From Paludibacter propionicigenes WB4 (GTDB taxonomy: Bacteria; Bacteroidota; Bacteroidia; Bacteroidales; Paludibacteraceae), in the NCBI RefSeq assembly GCF_000183135.1, contig NC_014734.1:1240001-1304000 (forward strand): 64,000 nt of DNA. The letters run 5' to 3'. The notes below the pieces were generated by a model. The model saw only the letters and a program-made list of their open reading frames with translations, was not told where the DNA came from and searched no databases. Positions within the stretch are counted from its first letter, which is position 1. Each line of letters starts with the position of its first letter. The position numbers and the translations under genes are program-made. Shown here piece by piece: positions 47,699-56,553 of this stretch.

Positions 47699-48897
47699 CA
47701 AATCGTCCGTCCCGGATAAGCCTGCAAAGCCTTGCCCAGCACAATCAGCGCATGTTTCAGATCTTCTTTATCCAACACATAGGCAATGCGGACTTCATCT
47801 TTTCCCAAGCCATCTACCGTGTAAAACCCTGAAGCCGGAGCCATCATTACCGTGTAACCTTCATACTCAAAGTCGGAAAGCAACCATGCACAGAATTTAT
47901 CGGCATCGTCAATCGGTAAACGGGCAACTGTGTAGAATGCACCCATTGGAATAGGAGAATAAACACCGGGAATGCGGTTCAAACCGTCAATCAGAAACTT
48001 ACGGCGTTCCACATATTCGTTATACATTTCGAGCATGTATTCCGCAGAAGTATTCATCGCTGCTTCGGAAGCTATTTGCCCCAACAAAGGCGGACTAAGG
48101 CGTGCCTGACAGAACTTGATAACGTTTTTACGCACATCCTTGTTCTTTGTTACCAATGCACCAATTCTGACACCGGTCATGCTGTAACGTTTAGACACCG
48201 AATCAATCAGTACCACATTTTCCTCAATCCCATCCAGATGGAAAGCCGAAATATAAGGCGCACCGGTATAACAAAACTCGCGATACACTTCGTCGGAGAA
48301 AAGATACAAGTCGTATTTCTTCACCAAGTCGCGAATTTTATTCATCTCGGAGCGGGTATACAGATAACCGGTCGGGTTATTCGGATTACAAATCAGAATT
48401 CCCTTCGTTTTGGGCGTGATAAGTTCCTCGAATTTTTCAACTGAAGGCAATGCAAAACCCTCTTCGATAGAAGACACAACAGGTTTTACAATAGCTCCTG
48501 CAGCAATTGCAAAAGCTGTATAATTGGCGTATGCCGGCTCCGGCACAATGATTTCATCACCCGGATCGAGACAGCTCATGAAAGCAAAATTCACGGCTTC
48601 AGAACCTCCCGTGGTAACAATGATATCATCCTCCGTTACATCAATATTGAAAGAATGATAATAAGCTGCCAGTTTGGTTTTCAGGCTTCGTATACCGTCG
48701 CTCGGACTATATTCAAGCACGGTACGATCAATGTTACGAATCGCATCCAACGCGACTTGCGGCGTCTTCAAATCGGGCTGACCGATATTAAGATGGTACA
48801 CTTTGATACCGCGTGCTTTGGCTTTGTCGGCCAGCGGAACCAGTTTACGAATAGGCGATTCGGGCATTGCCTGCCCCCGTTGTGAGGTGTGTGGCAT
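47698..48897 (-). CDS. Pyridoxal-phosphate-dependent aminotransferase, class I/II
   Basis: Seen: 399 residues from the ATG at 48897 (MPHTSQRG). IGQPDLKTPQ and VLEYSPSDGIRSLK near the N-terminus, TTGGSEAVNFAF (near 96-107), ICNPNNPTGYLYT (near 168-180), SDEVYREFCY and the PLP Lys in DSVSKRYSMTGVRIG (near 233). Known: fold type I, aspartate/aromatic aminotransferase-like; the exact amino acid is unclear. Its start lies 7 nt past a heptamer array and its stop codon touches an octamer array. Confidence 0.92.
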   Translation of the reverse strand: MPHTSQRGQAMPESPIRKLVPLADKAKARGIKVYHLNIGQPDLKTPQVALDAIRNIDRTVLEYSPSDGIRSLKTKLAAYYHSFNIDVTEDDIIVTTGGSEAVNFAFMSCLDPGDEIIVPEPAYANYTAFAIAAGAIVKPVVSSIEEGFALPSVEKFEELITPKTKGILICNPNNPTGYLYTRSEMNKIRDLVKKYDLYLFSDEVYREFCYTGAPYISAFHLDGIEENVVLIDSVSKRYSMTGVRIGALVTKNKDVRKNVIKFCQARLSPPLLGQIASEAAMNTSAEYMLEMYNEYVERRKFLIDGLNRIPGVYSPIPMGAFYTVARLPIDDADKFCAWLLSDFEYEGYTVMMAPASGFYTVDGLGKDEVRIAYVLDKEDLKHALIVLGKALQAYPGRTI

Positions 48898-48903
48898 ATT
48901 TTC

Positions 48904-48938
48904 AGTTTTCAATTATCAGTCAACAGTTATCAGCATTA
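48904..48938. repeat. Heptamer array before the aminotransferase gene
   Basis: AGTTTTC, AATTATC, AGTCAAC, AGTTATC, AGCATTA; on the coding strand the units read GATAACT, GTTGACT, GATAATT, GAAAACT. Confidence 0.78.
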
Positions 48939-49055
48939 GCTATAAAAAATGCTTTGTACCATCGAGTGAAATACATATTATTAATAATGGCTGCAAAATT
49001 AGTGAAATTTACCCGAGAAAAAAAGAGATTTGATTACAAGTTGAAAGTAAGTTGG

Positions 49056-49192
49056 TAGTAGGTAGTTCCTAGTAGGTAGTAAGAGGTAAGTAGAGAATTG
49101 ATATTGTCAACAGTAATCAAAAAGAATGGTCATGAGTTTATAGTCTCAGATTTTCTATAAACTATTTACTACCGACTACTTACTAGCCACTA
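49056..49192. repeat. Inverted pair of heptamer arrays without a gene inside
   Basis: The left array (TAGTAGG, TAGTTCC, TAGTAGG, TAGTAAG, AGGTAAG; 49056-49093) and right array (ACTATTT, ACTACCG, ACTACTT, ACTAGCC, ACTA; 49161-49192) are inverse complements in word. They enclose 67 bp with no frame. The right array contains the stop codon of the TonB receptor gene. Confidence 0.85.
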
Positions 49193-51667
49193 TTTCAAAT
49201 CCACCATTATCTTCAAATTGAGCTGACGTCCGGTAAGATAATTGGGCACTGCCAGTTGTTGATTATGAACATCAGTAATCCAATAATATGAATTCACATT
49301 TTTGATGTCCAACAAATTGAACACTTCCACGTTCAACCAGATGTTTTTCACATGTTTCAACCACGATTTATTCATTGTTTTATCCACTCCGTTAATCAAC
49401 ACCCGGGAAGCTCCGATGTCCACCCGTCGGTAAGGAGGAGTGCGAAATGCCGAACGGAACTGAACGCTCTTTACGGGACAGAATGGCAAACCATCCGACC
49501 AAACCAATTTCAATTGCATTTTATATTTCGGATTATTGGGCAGGTAATCCTGAAAAAGCATGGAGAAAGTATATCGTTGCTCACCCGGACTTGCCACCCA
49601 CCCCGGATAAACGGTTTTGGATGTCAGTATTTTTCCGTCCGCGTCGTAAGTATGGCTCACATACGAATCGCCAATAATATCCTGTTTCGCATTCATCAAT
49701 GACAGGTTAATCCAGGAATCGGCACCCGGCACCAACTCGCCATAAAGTTTGAAATCCATGCCGGCGCTATACGCTTTGGCATCATTTTTTCCTGAATAAA
49801 CAATCTGAACATTATCTACAGAATAAGATATCAACCGGTCAATAAGTTTCAGATAAGCTTCGGCTGTGAATTTAAATGGTCGCCCCCAGGCACGAAAATA
49901 ATGATCACCTCCCAACACAAAATGGAGCGAACGTTGCGCTTTGATGCGGTTATTCAATCGAATATTTACATTTCCCAACGCATCGGTAAGTGTATCTCTG
50001 ATTTCTTTGTAAAAAGGCGTTTGATAATAAACTCCCGTAGCAAAACGAAAACTGTAATCGCTTTTCCAACGAGGCAGATACGAGAATGCTATACGTGGAC
50101 TCACAAGCAATTCATTATTGAAAGTCCAGTAATTTGCCCGCAATCCTCCGGTAAACGAGAAAGATCCTGCATCCGAGTTCCATTTATAGGTATCCTGATA
50201 AAAAGCAGTTGAACGCCAGGTAGACAATTTATTGCTTGCCTTCAGATTATAAAACACATTTACATTTTCATCGCTGTATGGCAGCGAGTATCCCACGGAG
50301 TCGCGCAACTCCCACTCATTTATTTTGTCTGAAATTATTTCATTCTGAATATTGACGCCCCACCTCATTTTATGATTCGCCACATCGTATTCTCCCCGAT
50401 GTGCCAGATTGGCAACAGTGGCTTTCAGGCGGTTTCGGGCATGCTGAAGATAAGTTCCTATTCCCAACGGGTCTCCGGCCGGTTTTGCAGGATCAGCATC
50501 GAGTTGTGCTTCATTGATTATATATTCACCCGAAATATCGTAGGTTTCATTCTCATTGGTAGAAAACAACGATCCAAGCAAGCTCAGTTTCATCCCCTTA
50601 ATGGGTTTATAATTATAGGTAAGCGCCCCAAAAGCCGTACGAAACAAGTCTTTTTCCTGTCCGTCAAAATAAATAACTAAATTACGGGGAGTTTGATACG
50701 TTCCGAATTTAGTTTCGCGCGTTTGTGGTACGAACTGATAAGAGTTTTGAGAGAAATTTCCCAAAAAGGTTATTTCCGACTTCGGCGAAAGGTTGTACGT
50801 GAGATAAGTCTGATAATCCAGAAAATCCGGTTTATATTCAGCCTTGGTATCGAGTGTGCCCAGCAGATACGATGATGTTTTGTACCGAACACCGTGCATC
50901 TGTGAAAACCGCTTGTTAGCTGTTCCGACATAGGCCGAAGCTCCGAGTAGACTCACTGAAGCCGAAGCCTCGAATTCTGTTGGCTTTTTATATTGAATAT
51001 CCAGCACAGACGACATCTTATCACCGTATTTGGCATCAAATCCACCAGCCGAGAATGAGACCTTTTCCACCATATCGGGATTAATAAAGCTCAAACCCTC
51101 CTGCTGTCCCGCACGAATAAGTAACGGACGATAAACCTCAATGCCATTGACATAAACCGCGTTTTCGTCAAAGTTACCGCCACGAACATTATACTGCGAA
51201 CTCAGTTCATTGCTGGAACTAACGCCTGTAAAAGTGATGAGGTATGATTCAATTCCCCCTGAAACATTAGGGATAACACGAAATTTGGAAGGATCAAGCA
51301 CATCGAGCGTAGAGTTTTGCCTGCGTTGGCCTATTACATTCACCTCGGTAAGCTGATTGGAAGCGACAGGCAACTGCACCGATATTTGCAGCACAGACTG
51401 ATGAGGTTGTATGGTATGTTTAATAGTTCGGTAACCAACCATGGAATAAACCAACTTTACCGAATCTGTTGCCTTTAGTGACAACTCATAATATCCGTTC
51501 TGATTGGTAGTGGTACCTACTGCCGAGTTTTCTACCCGTACATTGGCCAACTCAACGCCCCTTTTATTCGTATCAATCACGTATCCGTATATTCGCACAT
51601 TGGTTTGTGCCCACATGCTTACAGACAACAATAAAAGACAGAGGATATAGAGGAGCTTTTTATTCAT
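49190..51667 (-). CDS. TonB-dependent outer-membrane receptor with carboxypeptidase-regulatory domain
   Basis: Seen: 825 residues. Signal peptide (LLYILCLLLLSVSMWAQ, about 4-20). A regulatory-like beta-sandwich (RIYGYVIDTNKRGVELANVR, near 25-44) occupies about 24-105. A plug (SSELSSQYNVRGGNFDENAV, near 153-172, then a KYGDKMSSVLDI run) precedes a 22-strand type barrel ending in LNLKIMVDL. Known: energised import of metal chelates, corrinoids or other large ligands. It is the last gene of a leftward run with a FecE-like ATPase 28 bp upstream, a FecCD permease and a binding protein, so it is the outer-membrane port of that system. The final residues abut a heptamer array. Confidence 0.92.
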   Translation of the reverse strand: MNKKLLYILCLLLLSVSMWAQTNVRIYGYVIDTNKRGVELANVRVENSAVGTTTNQNGYYELSLKATDSVKLVYSMVGYRTIKHTIQPHQSVLQISVQLPVASNQLTEVNVIGQRRQNSTLDVLDPSKFRVIPNVSGGIESYLITFTGVSSSNELSSQYNVRGGNFDENAVYVNGIEVYRPLLIRAGQQEGLSFINPDMVEKVSFSAGGFDAKYGDKMSSVLDIQYKKPTEFEASASVSLLGASAYVGTANKRFSQMHGVRYKTSSYLLGTLDTKAEYKPDFLDYQTYLTYNLSPKSEITFLGNFSQNSYQFVPQTRETKFGTYQTPRNLVIYFDGQEKDLFRTAFGALTYNYKPIKGMKLSLLGSLFSTNENETYDISGEYIINEAQLDADPAKPAGDPLGIGTYLQHARNRLKATVANLAHRGEYDVANHKMRWGVNIQNEIISDKINEWELRDSVGYSLPYSDENVNVFYNLKASNKLSTWRSTAFYQDTYKWNSDAGSFSFTGGLRANYWTFNNELLVSPRIAFSYLPRWKSDYSFRFATGVYYQTPFYKEIRDTLTDALGNVNIRLNNRIKAQRSLHFVLGGDHYFRAWGRPFKFTAEAYLKLIDRLISYSVDNVQIVYSGKNDAKAYSAGMDFKLYGELVPGADSWINLSLMNAKQDIIGDSYVSHTYDADGKILTSKTVYPGWVASPGEQRYTFSMLFQDYLPNNPKYKMQLKLVWSDGLPFCPVKSVQFRSAFRTPPYRRVDIGASRVLINGVDKTMNKSWLKHVKNIWLNVEVFNLLDIKNVNSYYWITDVHNQQLAVPNYLTGRQLNLKIMVDLK

Positions 51668-51695
51668 GCGTGAGCGTATTTATCGAAATTCAGAT

Positions 51696-52679
51696 TCAAT
51701 GATCAGCAAAGATACATTCCAGTTCCAATAAAAACTCTTCCACCGTGCTGATGTTTTTATCGTTAAGTAGCCAACCGTTTTCCGTAACCAGAATATGAAC
51801 ATCAGCATCCTGAACTACCGCATAGCCGGCACGTGCCAAAGCACGAAAAGTCCAGTACATACGGGTTTTATCGCCTGACACCCACACTCTTTTTGTCATC
51901 GGATAGTTCATCGAAAAGTTTCCGTTCGAAGCATTAAAAAAGTAAGACTTGCTCTCAAAAGCCCGGTTGAAACTGCCATTAAACACCAAATCTTCCGGGA
52001 CACCGCACTCTACACCGGTATCGGCACTCATCAACCAGATCCGGTCGGCAGCTTGCAGCGCCAAATCCAGCTCATGGGTGGAAAGCAAAATGGCTTTGCC
52101 TGTTTTATGCGCCAATCGGTGAAGCAACAACATTATTTCTACCCTGTTGGGCAAATCAAGATGTGCCGTAGGTTCATCGAGCATGATAATGGGCGTATCC
52201 TGCGCCAATGCTTTAGCTATCATAGCTCGCTGACGTTCACCATCGGACAATTCGTTGATATTCTGATGAATCTTATGTCCCAAGTGTACCATTTCTATGG
52301 CTTCACGTATCACAGCATCTTCTTCGTCGGTGATATTTCCCCACCAGTTGCTGTGTGGATGACGCCCCAGCGACACCAGATTATACACCGTGGCATTTTC
52401 AATCTCAATCCGTTCAGTGAGTACCAATGCTATCAGTAAGGCCTTTTCCTGCTGTTTCAGGCGGATAATCTCACGTTCATCAATAAAAGTTTTGCCCAAC
52501 ATCGGTTTTTGCAAACCGGCAAGTGTCCGCAGCAAAGTAGATTTTCCACTCCCATTCGGACCGATAAGACACACCAATTCACCGGCCCGCAACTGCAAAT
52601 TGAGTCGCGACTGAATAATATCGGTTCTTCCTTTTTTGGAATACCCGATGGATAGATTTTGGGTGGTTAGAATGCTCAT
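51696..52679 (-). CDS. FecE/BtuD-like ABC transporter ATP-binding protein
   Basis: Seen: 327 residues. Walker A is IGPNGSGKSTLL (near 38-49), signature ELSDGERQRAMIAKA, Walker B IIMLDEPTAHLD, H-loop LLSTHELD. A C-terminal extension of about 80 residues (from about 245) is found in Bacteroidota members. Known: powers FecCD-type permeases for iron chelates, haem or cobalamin. The permease gene is upstream, separated by a 210-bp block of CCCCTAAAGGGG repeats, and the TonB receptor is downstream. Confidence 0.92.
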   Translation of the reverse strand: MSILTTQNLSIGYSKKGRTDIIQSRLNLQLRAGELVCLIGPNGSGKSTLLRTLAGLQKPMLGKTFIDEREIIRLKQQEKALLIALVLTERIEIENATVYNLVSLGRHPHSNWWGNITDEEDAVIREAIEMVHLGHKIHQNINELSDGERQRAMIAKALAQDTPIIMLDEPTAHLDLPNRVEIMLLLHRLAHKTGKAILLSTHELDLALQAADRIWLMSADTGVECGVPEDLVFNGSFNRAFESKSYFFNASNGNFSMNYPMTKRVWVSGDKTRMYWTFRALARAGYAVVQDADVHILVTENGWLLNDKNISTVEEFLLELECIFADH

Positions 52680-52689
52680 AGACTCATAG

Positions 52690-52882
52690 ACCCCTAACCC
52701 CTAAAGGGGAATTAAATTAGATTTGTATTGTATATAACCCCTAGCCCCTAAAGGGGAATTAAGTTAGTATAAGTTTTTATTTTATTATTTCAACATTTGA
52801 ATTATCCCAATTAAAGAAACTTGGTCTTTAAGCCCCTTCAGGGGTTTGGGGTTTCCTCCTCCCCTTTAGGGGCTAGGGGTTC
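52690..52882. repeat. CCCCTAAAGGGG repeats as an inverted set
   Basis: Direct copies AACCCCTARCCCCTAAAGG (52690-52715 and 52736-52763, each ending GGAATTAA) face inverted copies CCCCTTCAGGGGTTTGGGG and CCCCTTTAGGGGCTAGGGG (52832-52882) across an AT-rich centre. No gene lies in the 52680-52888 gap. Confidence 0.8.
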
Positions 52883-52888
52883 TCTTTT

Positions 52889-53884
52889 CTATCTCCGTTT
52901 TAATATTATCCAAATAATAATAGGTGCACCAAACAGCGCACTGACGGTATTAATTGGCAACGTATATGTTGGTATTTGAGTAATAATATCGCAGATAAGC
53001 AACAAGGAAGCACCGCATAAAATTGTAGCGGGTAACAACACTTTATGGCTCGACACTTTAAAGAGTCCGCGTGCAATATGCGGAATGGCTACCCCAACAA
53101 AAGCAATAGGTCCGGTAAAAGCGGTAATGCCTCCTGCCAGTAACCCTGTGGCTATAACGATCAGAAAACGTGTTTGTTGAATGGAAATGCCCAGTCCGCG
53201 AGCATAATTTTCGCCAAGAAGCAAACCGTCAAGGCGCTTTTGCAATGAAAAAGCCATGCCTAACCCTATCAGTACCACCGGGAGCAATACAGTCATGTAA
53301 GTCCAGGTCACGGCGCTCAGGCTACCGAATGTCCACATTACAAAGAGCTTAATAGCATCGGGATTGCTAAAGTTCTGCAACACGCTGACCAATGAACCTG
53401 CAATGGTGCCAAACATCAACCCTACTATTAGTAACGAAACGGCATTATGCACCTTAAACGACACACCTACCACCAGTATCAACACCACCGATGCACCGAC
53501 AATGGCCGACACAATCAGAGCCCAACCGCTGCTGACAAATGCGACAGGAAGAAAAGTTGCCGCCATCATGACCAACGCCACACCCAGACTGGCACCCGAA
53601 CTGACTCCGAGAATATACGGATCGGCCAGCGAATTGCGAAACAGCGTCTGCATCATCAAACCCGCTACCGACAACGAAGCACCTGCCAGCACCGCCGTAA
53701 TGGCTTTAGGCAAGCGGAAGTTGAGTAATATTTCGGAATTAATTCCATCCCCACTCTTCCTGAAAAACACGTCGATAATCTCGCTCAACGATATGTGAAT
53801 GCTTCCCCAAGCTAAATCGACCAGAAAAAGCCCCACTGCAAGGAGTGAAAGAATAAGAAATAGTATAAGGGAACGGGATTTCAT
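52889..53884 (-). CDS. FecCD/BtuC-like ABC transporter permease
   Basis: Seen: 331 residues from the ATG at 53884. About nine or ten hydrophobic segments. Family blocks are FRLPKAITAVLAGASLSVAG (near 55-74), QTLFRNSLADPYILGVSSGA, GAITAFTGPIAFVGVAIPHI-like GGITAFTGPIAFVGVAIPHI and the closing PIIIWIILKRR. Known: forms the membrane channel for siderophore, haem or cobalamin import. The upstream small membrane protein gene ends 39 bp away and the ATPase follows across the repeat block. Confidence 0.93.
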   Translation of the reverse strand: MKSRSLILFLILSLLAVGLFLVDLAWGSIHISLSEIIDVFFRKSGDGINSEILLNFRLPKAITAVLAGASLSVAGLMMQTLFRNSLADPYILGVSSGASLGVALVMMAATFLPVAFVSSGWALIVSAIVGASVVLILVVGVSFKVHNAVSLLIVGLMFGTIAGSLVSVLQNFSNPDAIKLFVMWTFGSLSAVTWTYMTVLLPVVLIGLGMAFSLQKRLDGLLLGENYARGLGISIQQTRFLIVIATGLLAGGITAFTGPIAFVGVAIPHIARGLFKVSSHKVLLPATILCGASLLLICDIITQIPTYTLPINTVSALFGAPIIIWIILKRR

Positions 53885-53922
53885 TAAAAAAACTTTAAAA
53901 TACAATTATTACTCAGCTGATT

Positions 53923-54591
53923 TCAGTTATTCTCTATTACTTTTAGCCAATAAAGAGGAAACTTCATAAATATCTTTGTCTCGTTAGTCTGAAAGTCCAG
54001 CCCTACAGGTACATTCAAAAACGAAGCCCTTTCGACAACCGGATTCAACTCTGTCAATTTTGATTCAAACAAGCATTCATTTTCATCTGAGGAGTAAAAA
54101 TACAATCGTTCATTATCCAGAATTAATCTGCCATACGTTCTAAACATTATTGAATCTTCATAATACGCAGAATCTGTGAGTGACAGATCATCCAGCTCTT
54201 GATTTCCGGTTGATTTGACTAGTTTTTTAAACTTCAAATAACCGGTATTATCTGAAGCGTTACCCCGAAAGAATCCGACCAACGTGAACACGGCAACGAA
54301 AGACAGAGATCGCATCAAATCAACCTGTTGAGTTCTAATTAGCGTAAAGAAAGCCATGAACGTGCCAAAAAACAACCCATAAGATAAACCGTAAACCAGA
54401 AATCGAATTCTGAATAACCATTGGGGAGGATTTGAATAATCCCGAATCATATATACCAGAAAATTCAATCCCAGTGCCAGTACGATAAACTGAGCTATTG
54501 AAGAGTAAGAAAAATGTTCTGATTTATCGAAAGACAAAACAAAAGTAAGTGCAAAAAGTAAAAAGACTGCCAGGATTATGATTTTCTTCAT
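53923..54591 (-). CDS. Membrane protein of unknown function inside the uptake gene cluster
   Basis: Seen: 222 residues with four hydrophobic segments (about 3-20, 31-49, 65-87, 92-108) and a soluble C-terminal half (about 110-222) rich in beta-prone stretches: LILDNERLYFYSSDENECLF and VGLDFQTNETKIFMKFPLYW. I do not recognise a family; the C-terminal half recalls GRAM/PH-like folds only vaguely. It is placed between the repeat arrays and the permease gene in the same direction. Whether it belongs to the transporter is unclear. Confidence 0.65.
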   Translation of the reverse strand: MKKIIILAVFLLFALTFVLSFDKSEHFSYSSIAQFIVLALGLNFLVYMIRDYSNPPQWLFRIRFLVYGLSYGLFFGTFMAFFTLIRTQQVDLMRSLSFVAVFTLVGFFRGNASDNTGYLKFKKLVKSTGNQELDDLSLTDSAYYEDSIMFRTYGRLILDNERLYFYSSDENECLFESKLTELNPVVERASFLNVPVGLDFQTNETKIFMKFPLYWLKVIENN

Positions 54592-54699
54592 ATTACAACT
54601 CTACATTTTAGGCTTTCCCAATCGCGGGGATATTTATATTCGTAATCAAACAAGCATTCAAAATCTTCTGAATTATTTTTTTCCCCTCTCCAAATACCG

Positions 54700-54882
54700 T
54701 CCGAACTTTCGGAATCCTTCGCTGAGGGGTCAACCATACTTTCCGAACTCACGGAGATTGCCGTTGATAGCTCATAGGTACTTTCCGAACTTTCGGAATT
54801 AACCATTGAGGGGTCAGCGGAGCTTTCCGAACTCTCGGAATCCTTCGCCGAGGGGTCAACCGTACTTTCCGAACCTTCGGAC
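54700..54882. repeat. 42-bp period palindrome array, first block (TCCGAAC type)
   Basis: Five 15-bp cores (TCCGAACTTTCGGAA and variants) start at 54700, 54742, 54784, 54826 and 54868, exactly 42 bp apart. They are separated by 27-bp spacers that are partly alike (CGCCGAGGGGTCAACCGTAC type). The block opens after ATACCG and closes with CGGACGG. Confidence 0.95.
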
Positions 54883-54908
54883 GGCTTTTCCATTATCCTG
54901 AAATACCG

Positions 54909-55091
54909 TCCCAACGTTGGGAATCTCCTTCCGAGGCATCAAACAAGCTTTCCCAACGTTGGGAATGTTGTTCCGAGGGGTCAACGAAACTTTCCCAACC
55001 TTGGGATTTAACCAATGAGCCCTCAACTATCCATTCCCAACCTTGGGAATCTCTCGCCGAGGGGTCAGCGGAGCTTTCCCAACCTTGGGAC
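54909..55091. repeat. 42-bp period palindrome array, second block (TCCCAAC type)
   Basis: Five 15-bp cores (TCCCAACCTTGGGAA and variants) start at 54909, 54951, 54993, 55035 and 55077, exactly 42 bp apart, with 27-bp spacers like those of the first block. It also opens after ATACCG and closes with TTGGGAC. Both arms of every core differ from the first block at the same position (G/C exchange), so pairing is kept. TACCTTTG on the minus strand (55106-55113) could drive transcription through both blocks. The remaining gap to 55303 shows no gene. Confidence 0.95.
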
Positions 55092-55303
55092 GCAATTTTC
55101 GATGCCAAAGGTACTAAATAATCTCAATTTATTAACTCAACTTGTACAAAAAAGAGGGTATCTCAAAAGAAAGCAGGAACGTAAAAACTGCAAATCGACA
55201 CAAAACACAGATTACTGATATAGTGACATCTATAAAAATGACATTTGCGAAAATTTGTGTGATTTGCGTTCAAAAAAGCACTTATTGGACAGCTACCCTA
55301 GAG

Positions 55304-56431
55304 CTATTTCAATTTTTCAACATACGTAAGGATATATCCCGGCAAAATTTCGGGATGCAGAATGGCAATCATATCCGAAAGCAATAAATCGGGGCGTGCC
55401 ACAGCACTCTCCCAAAAATCATTGGCCGTGGAAGGCAACAGGCGCTTATTGATATTATAAACCTGCTTTAGTTGCACCGGGCGGAAAAGTGCGTGTTTCG
55501 AATCGGCCTTCACCAGCTCGTCCAGCGAATTAAAATTACAATTCAACCACACGTCGGTCTGCGAAAAGTTTTTCAACACCGTTTCCACATTCAGCGGCAG
55601 ACTTCCGGCCGTAGTGTCGTTGGCATAAAAATAGCGGCTACCTGCATCGGCAAAGAGTTTGCCCATAAAATTACGCCCCGACGGCATATACCATGTTCCA
55701 CGGAAATTGGAGCCCACCATGATGTTGGGTTTCGTTTTTACCCCGGCAGCTTTCGCTTTTATGTCGTTGTATCGCTTATCCACATCGGCAAAAATGCTGT
55801 CGGCCTGTTTCTCTTTATTGTAAAATGCCGCCACAAATTTGATCCATTCTGCCCGTGCCAACAGCGAAGTTTCCATCCATTCGTTATTAAACAGTACAGG
55901 AATTCCGGCTTGCGAAACACGTTGTGCGTAGGGATCATTCTGGTTATAGCCGCTCATCATCAATGCTCCGGGCTTTAGTTGCAGAGTTTTCTCTACATTG
56001 ATGGTAAAGGCATCGCCCAAATCGGCAATCCGCCCTTCGGCAAAGCGTTTGTTGATTTCTTTATTGTAGATAATGCGTGGCGAGCAAACGCCCACAATGG
56101 TTTCCACCTGCCCCAGCAAGCTCAAAAACTCAAAATGAGTGACCGACGTGGCAACCAAGGTACGAAGCGGAACCTGCACCTTTGTGCCATCGGAAGGTGT
56201 CTTCACGGAAGCATCTTTCACTAGATAGTAACGGGCATACACCGTGCCTTTCACCCACGGACTGTATACAATCACTTCTTTATAATCAGGGAAATACTTT
56301 ACGGCAAATCCCTGCGCATAACTAAGTTTCAATGTGTCGTTGGTTTGTGCATTGGTCGTTTTGGCACTTTTGGGAGTACACGAAAACAAAAAGCAAAGGA
56401 AAAGTAGTGGAATAAGAAAAATCTTTTTCAT
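55304..56431 (-). CDS. Substrate-binding lipoprotein of a FecCD-type ABC importer (BtuF-like)
   Basis: Seen: 375 residues from the ATG at 56431 (MKKIFLIPLLFL). Lipobox LCFLFSC gives Cys18. The two-lobed class III binding-protein pattern is visible: VEKTLQLKPGALMMSGYN, GIPVLFNNEWMETSLLARAE and an inter-lobe helix (about 200-225). The family's metal-chelate-binding type matches the neighbouring FecCD permease and FecE ATPase. Known: delivers iron chelates, haem or cobalamin to the permease. Cobalamin is attractive because MutAB in this window needs B12, but no cobalamin riboswitch is visible upstream. Confidence 0.88.
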   Translation of the reverse strand: MKKIFLIPLLFLCFLFSCTPKSAKTTNAQTNDTLKLSYAQGFAVKYFPDYKEVIVYSPWVKGTVYARYYLVKDASVKTPSDGTKVQVPLRTLVATSVTHFEFLSLLGQVETIVGVCSPRIIYNKEINKRFAEGRIADLGDAFTINVEKTLQLKPGALMMSGYNQNDPYAQRVSQAGIPVLFNNEWMETSLLARAEWIKFVAAFYNKEKQADSIFADVDKRYNDIKAKAAGVKTKPNIMVGSNFRGTWYMPSGRNFMGKLFADAGSRYFYANDTTAGSLPLNVETVLKNFSQTDVWLNCNFNSLDELVKADSKHALFRPVQLKQVYNINKRLLPSTANDFWESAVARPDLLLSDMIAILHPEILPGYILTYVEKLK

Positions 56432-56450
56432 CGGTTGTATATTTAAACGC

Positions 56451-56506
56451 AAAAACCGCAGAGCCGAATGGTCCGCGGTTATTGGATTATGGAAACTATG
56501 CGGTTT
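56451..56506 (-). terminator. Candidate terminator between the MFS gene and the binding-protein gene
   Basis: AAAACCGCA (minus strand, from 56506) pairs with TGCGGTTTTT (to 56451), with an inner AACCGCGG section; T-rich end in the leftward direction. Confidence 0.6.
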
Positions 56507-56553
56507 TATTTCTTTCCGCAAAGATAATAGGAAATTATGAACACCGAATTATT

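Noticed and set aside
54700-55091. CRISPR-like array.
   Set aside because: Cores are only 15 bp and vary, the 27-bp spacers are related to each other, and no cas gene is present.
54588-55108. Long open frames on both strands through the 42-bp arrays, with 14-residue repeats (Ser/Glu/Asp-rich on the minus strand, Phe-Pro-Asn-rich on the plus strand).
   Set aside because: A 42-bp period is a multiple of three, so any frame free of stops in one unit stays open. Two blocks use different frames, starts are mostly non-ATG, and no leader or family is evident.
56432-56553. Cobalamin riboswitch before the binding-protein gene.
   Set aside because: The interval is about 120 bp, is filled by a terminator-like hairpin, and lacks any B12-box-like sequence.
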